This document shows positions 1-4,552 of a DNA stretch of 5,188 bases, in pieces (the stretch's first letter is position 1; every line of letters begins with the position of its first letter). Source of the stretch: Firmicutes bacterium UBA994 (GTDB lineage Bacteria; Bacillota; UBA994). Where the stretch lies: NCBI GenBank assembly GCA_002292025.1, contig DBBC01000004.1:1-5188 (forward strand), read 5' to 3'. The notes below the pieces were generated by a model. The model had not been told where the DNA came from, did no database searches, and saw only the letters and a program-made list of their open reading frames with translations. The position numbers and the translations under genes were made by a program.

Positions 1-222
1 TCGCGCCAGTCGCGTGATGTTCTTTAGTTCTAACAGCGGGGTGCCTCCCACCCCCACATCGCGCTGCAAGCGCGTTATCTCGGCAATAGTGTAGCCGGTG
101 TTTGCCATCATGCCTTCGTAGTCAAACGCGAGCCCGCCAAGTTCAAACTGAGCGTAGTTAAAGCCTGTGGCTTTCTCGGTAATCTCGCCGCGCCGCGCAT
201 AGACGTCGCTATACTTAGTCAT
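1..222 (-). CDS. ortB: 2-amino-4-oxopentanoate thiolase subunit OrtB (N-terminal 74 residues; gene continues past the left edge)
   Basis: OrtB is the large PLP-dependent subunit of the thiolase that, with OrtA, cleaves 2-amino-4-oxopentanoate with CoA to acetyl-CoA and alanine in anaerobic ornithine fermentation; it acts in the cytoplasm. Only the first 74 residues are visible, beginning MTKYSDVYARRGEITEKATG and including segments FELGGLAFDYEGMM and VGGTPLLELKNITRLAR. The last segment resembles the GxTPL substrate/PLP-loop entry of threonine-synthase/tryptophan-synthase-beta type enzymes. The PLP lysine is not in view. The ATG overlaps the ortA stop as ATGA, and a GGGAG at 231-235 lies 8 bases upstream inside ortA, so translation is probably coupled. 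The identification rests on recognising the N-terminus plus the ord-ortA-ortB order, and I consider it strong. The family is usually about 470 residues, so roughly five sixths of the gene is missing because of the window edge, not because of a mutation. Confidence 0.9.
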   Translation of the reverse strand, partial: MTKYSDVYARRGEITEKATGFNYAQFELGGLAFDYEGMMANTGYTIAEITRLQRDVGVGGTPLLELKNITRLAR

Positions 223-512
223 GCCTCTAGCTCCCGGCGCAACTCGCTACCCACACGCAAGAGCTCCGGCTGCGGCTCGCCAAAGCCGTGGCTGTGCCGG
301 GGTGAGGCATCGATCAAAGTGCCGCGCAACTTGCGGCCGGCAAGAGATACTACCTCTATCTCGTCCCCCAGCTCGGCTCGCTCCAAGGCAAAGCCTTTCA
401 CGCGTGCCACCAGCGGCACTTGGCGTGTGCTTTCCGGGACGTTGCCGGCGCGCTCATTGGCTGTAATCGCTATCCAGCTAATCTCCACCCATTGACCTAC
501 ATGGATGTCCAT
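219..512 (-). CDS. ortA: 2-amino-4-oxopentanoate thiolase subunit OrtA
   Basis: OrtA is the small subunit of the two-component PLP-dependent thiolase that splits 2-amino-4-oxopentanoate with CoA into acetyl-CoA and alanine, the last step of oxidative ornithine degradation. The protein has 97 residues, the normal size (about 100) for OrtA. It looks beta-rich: residues 1-65 carry short alternating strands (VGQWVEISW, VPLVARVKGFAL, DEIEVVSLAGRKLRGTL). They are followed by a family-like tail PRHSHGFGEPQPELLRVG with conserved His, Gly and Pro residues, then a charged helix. The start is supported by AGAGG at 520-524, 7 bases from the ATG. That Shine-Dalgarno is made from the last two codons of ord (AAG AGG). 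The stop overlaps the ortB start by 4 bases, as expected for two subunits made in equal amounts. No signal peptide or membrane segment is present. I see no plausible alternative function. Confidence 0.92.
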   Translation of the reverse strand: MDIHVGQWVEISWIAITANERAGNVPESTRQVPLVARVKGFALERAELGDEIEVVSLAGRKLRGTLIDASPRHSHGFGEPQPELLRVGSELRRELEA

Positions 513-516
513 GTCA

Positions 517-1554
517 CTACCTCTTAATTAACGCGCTGATATCCCCCATCAGCGCGCGGGGGATGGGCAGGTCGGCCATAGTCACCAACCCGGGGCTGGC
601 GTTGATTACGGCCGGAATCATATTAACCGTCATGGCAATGGTGCCGATACCGCCCGGAATCTCGGGGGCAATGGCCATGCTGATGTTAGGCACACCGGTG
701 ATGTAAATATAGTCGCCGGTGTTGACGCTCTCCGCTTCGGGCCTAATCTGCTGCGGGTGCTCCAGCGTCAGCACCAGCTTGCCGCCACTGTAACCGTAAG
801 CTATATGCTTGCAGCCCGCTACCATGCCCGGTGCTACTTTCACATGCGGAGTCTCACGGTATGTATCGGAGATAATCGGCTCCTTGACCTGCTCTATCCG
901 GTCTAGCTTGATGCCCAGCGCAGTCGCGATTAGGCTCATAGACTCCGGAAAACCGACGTGTCCTACGATTTTGCCCGACTCGATACCGCTGTGGAACTCC
1001 GCGGGCGTAGTGCCTACCCCTTGCGTGCGCATCACAGTGGGGCCAAAAGGCGCGAGGTCGTTGACGCGCACCGCCCTGATGCTCTCCACATGCGTACAAA
1101 CGCCGGAGAGGGCGATAATCAGCGCATCGAGCACGAAGCCGGGGTTAATGCCGGTGCCAAGCAGTGTGACGCCGGCTTCGTCATACATCTTGTGCAGCGA
1201 CTGCGCGAGAGCGGGCTCCTGCGCGGCCGGGTAAGCCACCTCTTCCGCGATGGTGATGCAGTTGATGCCGGCTTTGGCCACAAGCTCCAGCTGCGGGTAC
1301 ACCTCGCGCGTAAACGAACCGGTGCAGACCAGCACTACATCGGCCGCGCCGGGCTTAATAACCTTTGTCGGATCGCTCGTCACTTCTACGTCTGGCGCTG
1401 CAACACCTAATACTTGCGAGAGCTGCTTCTGTGCCTTTTCCGGATGCGTATCGATAGCCCCCACAATTTCAATCCCCTGCTTGGCGGCAATCATGCGGCC
1501 CATGCCGATGCCCATGGCTCCGAGTCCCCAGATAATTACGCGAACATTTGACAT
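517..1554 (-). CDS. ord: 2,4-diaminopentanoate dehydrogenase (Ord/DAPDH)
   Basis: This enzyme oxidatively deaminates (2R,4S)-2,4-diaminopentanoate to 2-amino-4-oxopentanoate with NAD(P)+, releasing ammonia; its product feeds the OrtAB thiolase encoded immediately downstream. The protein has 345 residues, the usual length for the family. It starts with a Rossmann fold: a beta strand VRVIIW, then GLGAMG at 10-15 (GxGxxG), with Asp35 ending the second strand (VGAID), which hints at NAD+ preference (inference). A segment ITIAEEVAYP (100-109) carries a Glu pair in the region where related native amine dehydrogenases place their amine-binding Glu. GTGINPGFVLDAL (133-145) is a family-typical linker into the C-terminal alpha/beta domain. 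The ATG is fixed by AAGGAGG at 1562-1568, 7 bases away. The stop lies 4 bases before ortA. The wider dihydrodipicolinate-reductase-like superfamily could confuse a fold-only call, but the ortA/ortB neighbours settle the substrate. Transcription probably starts in the divergent spacer shared with katG. Confidence 0.93.
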   Translation of the reverse strand: MSNVRVIIWGLGAMGIGMGRMIAAKQGIEIVGAIDTHPEKAQKQLSQVLGVAAPDVEVTSDPTKVIKPGAADVVLVCTGSFTREVYPQLELVAKAGINCITIAEEVAYPAAQEPALAQSLHKMYDEAGVTLLGTGINPGFVLDALIIALSGVCTHVESIRAVRVNDLAPFGPTVMRTQGVGTTPAEFHSGIESGKIVGHVGFPESMSLIATALGIKLDRIEQVKEPIISDTYRETPHVKVAPGMVAGCKHIAYGYSGGKLVLTLEHPQQIRPEAESVNTGDYIYITGVPNISMAIAPEIPGGIGTIAMTVNMIPAVINASPGLVTMADLPIPRALMGDISALIKR

Positions 1555-1561
1555 TTTAGTT

Positions 1562-1568
1562 CCTCCTT
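1562..1568 (-). promoter_or_regulatory. Ribosome binding site of ord
   Basis: On the minus strand this reads AAGGAGG, a near-perfect complement of the 16S rRNA tail, 7 bases before the ord ATG at 1554. It decides the ord start and is much stronger than the AGAGG used by ortA, so ord is probably the first gene of the transcript. Confidence 0.85.
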
Positions 1569-1577
1569 GTTATTTGG

Positions 1578-1605
1578 TCTGGCACTTGATATTTGGCATT
1601 TGGTC
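1578..1605 (+). repeat. Degenerate heptamer repeat, about four units of YTTGGCA
   Basis: Four consecutive 7-base units read TCTGGCA, CTTGATA, TTTGGCA and TTTGGTC on the plus strand. An ATTTGGTC octamer also occurs twice, at 1572-1579 and 1598-1605. The tract lies in the untranslated leader of ord. Two related units (CATGGCA, CTAGGCA) occur at 4103-4116 beyond the katG stop. This looks like the remnant of a short tandem repeat. No protein-coding or structural role is evident. Confidence 0.45.
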
Positions 1606-1642
1606 GTTCCTTGCGGCAGCAATAGTTACTTTGCTTAAGCGT

Positions 1643-1671
1643 ATGCTATTTTATACTTCTATGCAACACAA
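1643..1671 (-). promoter_or_regulatory. Weak candidate promoter for the ord-ortA-ortB operon
   Basis: On the minus strand, TTGTGT (1666-1671) is followed after 17 bases by TAGCAT (1643-1648). The intervening DNA is AT-rich and contains TATAAAAT (1648-1655), which could itself be a -10 in a different register without a good -35. Transcription from here would give an ord leader of about 80-90 bases. The match to the sigma-A consensus is poor (3/6 and 4/6), so this is only the best available candidate in the spacer and may need an activator. Confidence 0.3.
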
Positions 1672-1675
1672 AAAC

Positions 1676-1689
1676 GCCTGAATTTAGGC
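1676..1689. promoter_or_regulatory. Small palindrome, possible operator upstream of ord
   Basis: GCCTGAATTTAGGC is an inverted repeat (GCCT...AGGC, with a further AAT/ATT core and one mismatched pair). It lies just upstream of the weak ord promoter candidate on the minus strand, where an activator or repressor of the divergent genes could bind. The TGAAT half resembles half of an ArgR/AhrC ARG box, but the other half does not match well. The functional assignment is speculative. Confidence 0.25.
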
Positions 1690-1765
1690 AGGGTGCGCTC
1701 GATATTGGGCACTAACTGCCGGCGTCGAAATCTATACCGCGTCGACAGCCAAGCATTCCCATGCC

Positions 1766-1794
1766 TTGACATAACGGTTTTTTTACATTATTCT
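1766..1794 (+). promoter_or_regulatory. Sigma-A-type promoter of katG
   Basis: A perfect TTGACA (-35, 1766-1771) is followed after exactly 17 bases by TATTCT (-10, 1789-1794, 4/6), with a T7 run in the spacer. A transcript starting near 1801 would carry a leader of about 93 bases before katG. A weaker second candidate downstream pairs TTGCAA (1808-1813) with TATCTT (1832-1837) at 18-base spacing. This is the best promoter match I found in the window. Confidence 0.65.
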
Positions 1795-1804
1795 TACCTT
1801 GTAA
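1783..1804. promoter_or_regulatory. Inverted repeat over the katG -10 region, possible operator
   Basis: TTACA (1783-1787) and TGTAA (1800-1804) form 5-base arms separated by 12 bases. They straddle the katG -10 hexamer and the expected transcription start, the classic position for a repressor site. The 15 bases from 1783 also match a PerR box (TTATAATNATTATAA) at 8 of 14 defined positions, which is suggestive but not convincing. Binding is an inference. Confidence 0.3.
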
Positions 1805-1851
1805 TGGTTGCAATCTTGCGGCATTCCCCTGTATCTTTTAAAAGCATATGA

Positions 1852-1867
1852 TGCGCACGTCTGCGCA
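1852..1867 (+). other. Short hairpin in the katG leader
   Basis: TGCGCA, CGTC, TGCGCA forms a 6-base-pair stem with a 4-base loop in the predicted 5' leader, ending 11 bases before the Shine-Dalgarno at 1879-1885. It could stabilise the mRNA 5' end. It leaves the ribosome binding site free and has no T-tract, so it is not a terminator. Confidence 0.35.
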
Positions 1868-1878
1868 ATACTTCAAAT

Positions 1879-1885
1879 AAGGAGG
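1879..1885 (+). promoter_or_regulatory. Ribosome binding site of katG
   Basis: AAGGAGG lies 8 bases before the ATG at 1894. It fixes that codon as the katG start. Confidence 0.85.
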
Positions 1886-1893
1886 CTTCCCCA

Positions 1894-4086
1894 ATGAATG
1901 AAAAAAAATGCCCCGTCACAGGCCATACCAGCCAAAAACCCGCCGCCGTCACTACCAACCAGCAATGGTGGCCCCATCAGCTGAACTTGAAAGTTCTCCA
2001 TCAGAACTCAGCACTTAGCACCCCTCTGGGCCAAGACTTTGATTACGCGGCAGAGTTTGCGACCCTTGACCTAAAGGCACTCAAGCAAGACCTGTATAAC
2101 CTGATGACTGATTCGCAGGATTGGTGGCCGGCCGACTACGGGCACTACGGACCGCTCTTTATCCGCATGGCATGGCACAGCGCAGGAACCTACCGTATGG
2201 GGGACGGGCGCGGCGGCGCCTGTGATGGAACACAGCGCTTTGCCCCGCTTAACAGCTGGCCGGACAACGCCAATCTCGATAAGGCGCGCCGCCTGCTGCA
2301 ACCCATTAAGTTAAAGTATGGCAACAAAATTTCGTGGGCTGACCTGATGATTCTTGCCGGTAATTGCGCACTAGAATCTATGGGGTTTAAGACCTTTGGC
2401 TTTGCCGGCGGGCGCGAGGACGTTTGGGAGCCGCAAGAAGACGTCAACTGGGGAACAGAGACCGAGTGGCTCGGCGAAAAGCGCTATTCCGGCGAGCGCA
2501 AGCTTGACAACCCGCTGGCCGCCGTACAAATGGGTCTGATTTACGTCAACCCCGAAGGCCCCGGTGGCCAACCAACTGTGTTGGGTTCCGCTAAAGACGT
2601 AAGAGAGACTTTTGCGCGCATGGCCATGAACGACGAAGAAACGGTAGCGTTAGTCGCCGGCGGGCACACCTTTGGTAAGTGCCATGGCGCCGCTCCCGCC
2701 ATCCCGCATGTCGGCCGGGAGCCTGAAGGTGCCTGCATTGAAGAACAAGGCCTAGGCTGGATGAGCACCTTCGGCAGCGGCAAAGGCGGCGACACCATCA
2801 CCAGCGGTATCGAAGGCGCGTGGAAGCCCAACCCCACTAAATGGGACACCGGCTATTTAGAAACACTGTTCCGCTATGACTGGGACTTGGTCAGGAGCCC
2901 GGCAGGTGCCTATCAATGGGTACCCACCGACCCGGAGGCGGCTAAGACAGTGGAAGACGCGCACGACCCCAAGAAGCGCCACGCTCCCATTATGACTACC
3001 GCGGATCTGTCACTCAGAATGGACCCTGTGTATAAGCCCATCGCGCTGCGCTACCGCGACAACCCCGCGTTGTTTGCCGATGCCTTTGCGCGGGCTTGGT
3101 TTAAGCTCACGCATCGCGACATGGGGCCGCGGTCGCGTTATCTGGGACCGGAAGTGCCCGCGGAAGAACTTATTTGGCAAGACCCGGTGCCAGCCGTAGA
3201 CCACCCCCTAATCGACGTAGAGGACATCAAGACCCTAAAACAGAAGCTTCTTGCCGCGGGACTCACAGTGTCGCAGCTTGTGACTACAGCTTGGGCTTCA
3301 GCTTCGACCTTCCGCGGTTCCGACAAGCGCGGCGGTGCCAACGGGGCGCGTATTCGCCTAGCGCCGCAAAAAGACTGGGAAGTCAACCAGCCCGAGCAGT
3401 TAGCGTCTGTGCTGGCTAAGCTGACAGCAATCCAGCAAAGCTTTAATCAGGCGCAAAAAGACGGCAAGAAGGTGTCACTGGCTGACCTGATAGTCCTCGG
3501 AGGCGCAGCGGGAATTGAACAGGCGGCCAAGAATGCCGGCTACGCCCTGACAGTGCCTTTCACCCCGGGGCGCACCGACGCCACCGCAGAACAAACCGAC
3601 GCCGCATCGTTTAGCGTACTGGAGCCCAAAGCCGACGGCTTCCGCAACTACCAGCAAGCCAAGTACTCGGTCACGCCCGAAGCTCTGCTCGTTGACCGCG
3701 CGCAACTGCTGACGCTAACCGCCCCCGAGATGACAGTATTGCTCGGCGGCCTGCGCGGACTTAACACCAACGTCGGCAAATCCCCCCACGGCGTCTTCAC
3801 TCAGCGGCCGGAAGCGCTGACCAACGACTTCTTTGTGAATCTGCTCGACATGAGCACTGTTTGGAAACCCAGCGCGACCGACGAGGATATCTTTGAGGGG
3901 CGCGACCGCGCGCAAGGAACCCTCAAGTGGACGGCCACGCGCGTAGACCTCATCTTCGGCTCAAACTCCCAGCTACGGGCCATCGCCGAAGTCTATGCCG
4001 GCGCCGACAGCCAAGAGAAATTCATGCATGACTTTGTAGCAGCGTGGAACAAGGTCATGAACGCAGACCGCTTCGACATAGCTTAA
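1894..4086 (+). CDS. katG: Catalase-peroxidase KatG (bifunctional, heme b)
   Basis: KatG converts hydrogen peroxide to water and oxygen and also acts as a broad-spectrum peroxidase; it is cytoplasmic, usually a homodimer or tetramer with heme b. The protein is complete at 730 residues, the family norm (about 720-750), with two tandem class I peroxidase domains: the N-terminal heme-binding half (about 45-420) and the degenerate C-terminal half (about 435-725). In the N-terminal half the distal triad is Arg91-Trp94-His95 (RMAWHSAGTYR), the proximal heme ligand is His258 (GGHTFGKCHG), and its partners are Trp310 and Asp371 (DLSLR). The Met-Tyr-Trp adduct needed for catalase activity is intact (Trp94, Tyr217, Met243), as is the mobile Arg408 (HRDMGP). 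Ser304 corresponds to Mycobacterium tuberculosis Ser315. The heme-side motif has Cys263 where M. tuberculosis has Thr275. There is no signal peptide; the start CPVTGH is typical of KatG. The gene is divergent from ord and convergent with the next gene, so it is probably monocistronic. Confidence 0.98.
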   Translation: MNEKKCPVTGHTSQKPAAVTTNQQWWPHQLNLKVLHQNSALSTPLGQDFDYAAEFATLDLKALKQDLYNLMTDSQDWWPADYGHYGPLFIRMAWHSAGTYRMGDGRGGACDGTQRFAPLNSWPDNANLDKARRLLQPIKLKYGNKISWADLMILAGNCALESMGFKTFGFAGGREDVWEPQEDVNWGTETEWLGEKRYSGERKLDNPLAAVQMGLIYVNPEGPGGQPTVLGSAKDVRETFARMAMNDEETVALVAGGHTFGKCHGAAPAIPHVGREPEGACIEEQGLGWMSTFGSGKGGDTITSGIEGAWKPNPTKWDTGYLETLFRYDWDLVRSPAGAYQWVPTDPEAAKTVEDAHDPKKRHAPIMTTADLSLRMDPVYKPIALRYRDNPALFADAFARAWFKLTHRDMGPRSRYLGPEVPAEELIWQDPVPAVDHPLIDVEDIKTLKQKLLAAGLTVSQLVTTAWASASTFRGSDKRGGANGARIRLAPQKDWEVNQPEQLASVLAKLTAIQQSFNQAQKDGKKVSLADLIVLGGAAGIEQAAKNAGYALTVPFTPGRTDATAEQTDAASFSVLEPKADGFRNYQQAKYSVTPEALLVDRAQLLTLTAPEMTVLLGGLRGLNTNVGKSPHGVFTQRPEALTNDFFVNLLDMSTVWKPSATDEDIFEGRDRAQGTLKWTATRVDLIFGSNSQLRAIAEVYAGADSQEKFMHDFVAAWNKVMNADRFDIA

Positions 4087-4102
4087 CGATTTGTAATTAG
4101 TC

Positions 4103-4116
4103 CATGGCACTAGGCA
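4103..4116 (+). repeat. Two heptamer units related to those upstream of katG
   Basis: CATGGCA and CTAGGCA follow the katG stop by 16 bases and each match the YTTGGCA unit seen at 1578-1605 at 6 of 7 positions, in the same orientation. Two units could arise by chance. The match is noted because it brackets katG. Confidence 0.25.
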
Positions 4117-4121
4117 CAAGT

Positions 4122-4140
4122 GCAGCCGCTTCGCGGCTGC
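4122..4140 (+). terminator. GC-rich hairpin after katG, possible terminator
   Basis: GCAGCCGC, TTC, GCGGCTGC forms a perfect 8-base-pair GC-rich stem with a 3-base loop, 35 bases after the katG stop and in the spacer between convergent genes. No T-tract follows on either strand, so it is not a textbook intrinsic terminator. It may act as an mRNA 3' end stabiliser or, with the adjoining hairpin, as a bidirectional termination region. Confidence 0.5.
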
Positions 4141-4157
4141 CCCTTAATTCTTGAGGG
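4141..4157. other. Second hairpin directly abutting the first
   Basis: CCCTTAA, TTC, TTGAGGG forms a 7-pair stem (one G-U pair in plus-strand RNA) with the same TTC loop as its neighbour. There is no spacer between the two. Together they fill the space between the ends of katG and the DUF2905 gene. Confidence 0.4.
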
Positions 4158-4177
4158 ATGAAGCAGCCCACACGCTA

Positions 4178-4393
4178 CTATCTTGCCCTCTGCCACAGGT
4201 ACAGGAGCAGAGAAAGCACTAGGCTGAGGACAAGTCCTGACATCAGCGGGACGTAGAGAACAAAGCTCCCCCGCCGGATGACGATGTCCCCCGGCAGGTG
4301 CCCTAGACCGAAACGTCCCCCCAGCGTAAAGATGATTCCCAACAACAGCAGCACACCACCCACTGTAAGCAGGATACGTCCCAGTTGCTCCAT
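4178..4393 (-). CDS. DUF2905 family small membrane protein
   Basis: This is a 71-residue integral membrane protein of unknown function. Two hydrophobic helices are visible: about 6-25 (ILLTVGGVLLLLGIIFTLGG) and about 45-66 (VLYVPLMSGLVLSLVLSLLL). A conserved polar hairpin joins them (GHLPGDIVIRRGSF, 31-44); the LPGDI-x-I-x-RGxF pattern is the signature of DUF2905. The C-terminus is basic (WQRAR). The start at 4393 is chosen because AGGAGG at 4401-4406 sits 7 bases upstream. An in-frame ATG at 4453 would add 20 polar residues, but it has no ribosome binding site and the extension is not family-like. In many Bacillota this family is encoded near ruvAB/queA, so its place here beside a HAD phosphatase and convergent katG is not informative about function. 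It is on the same strand as the upstream phosphatase gene but 159 bases away, so co-transcription is possible, not shown. Confidence 0.88.
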   Translation of the reverse strand: MEQLGRILLTVGGVLLLLGIIFTLGGRFGLGHLPGDIVIRRGSFVLYVPLMSGLVLSLVLSLLLYLWQRAR

Positions 4394-4400
4394 GTTGTGG

Positions 4401-4406
4401 CCTCCT
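4401..4406 (-). promoter_or_regulatory. Ribosome binding site that fixes the DUF2905 start
   Basis: On the minus strand this reads AGGAGG, 7 bases before the ATG at 4393. No comparable site precedes the more distal in-frame ATG at 4453, so the shorter protein is preferred. Confidence 0.8.
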
Positions 4407-4511
4407 GTAAGATAGTCACATTTCGCGCGTGTGCGGACAACTGTTGCAGACATCTAGTTCTCGTTCTTCAGCCCACTCACTTGCCACGCTCGAGTAAACG
4501 CCAGCTTGGCC

Positions 4512-4543
4512 GACAAAATTACCTGTCCCCTTTGTTCTTTGTC
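4512..4543. repeat. Inverted-repeat sequence with a GGGGACAGGT core (possible orphan palindromic element)
   Basis: GACAAA (4512-4517) and TTTGTC (4538-4543) are 6-base inverted arms enclosing ACCTGTCCCC (4521-4530); TTTGT also recurs at 4531-4535. On the minus strand the core reads AAAGGGGACAGGTAATTTT. From memory, similar AAAGGGGACAGGT...TTTTGTC strings occur near IS200-like Y1 (RAYT) transposase genes in various bacteria. No transposase is present here, so this would at most be an orphan remnant. Confidence 0.3.
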
Positions 4544-4552
4544 TAAGCTTGC

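Noticed and set aside
221..466. Plus-strand open frame of 81 codons opposite ortA
   Set aside because: It is antisense to ortA, which is supported by family recognition, size and coupling with ortB.
809..1681. Long plus-strand open frames (809-1234, 958-1410, 1250-1681) opposite ord
   Set aside because: They lie antisense to a clearly conserved gene, lack ribosome binding sites, and encode no recognisable domain; they follow from the GC-rich codon bias of ord.
1659..1772. Minus-strand 37-codon open frame in the ord leader side of the spacer, rich in arginine
   Set aside because: It has no ribosome binding site and would cross the candidate ord promoter; the composition is consistent with a chance open frame, so it is not called as a leader peptide.
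1831..1854. TTTTAAAA and GCATATGATGC small palindromes in the katG leader
   Set aside because: They are too short and AT-rich to distinguish from chance, and they do not align with a known operator.
2071..3983. Several open frames of 60-102 codons opposite katG, and one in another plus frame (3174-3419)
   Set aside because: They are embedded in a complete, well-conserved katG and show no family resemblance or translation signals.
4394..4453. A 20-residue N-terminal extension of the DUF2905 protein from an ATG at 4453
   Set aside because: No Shine-Dalgarno precedes that ATG, the extension is polar and unlike the family, and a strong site precedes the internal ATG at 4393.
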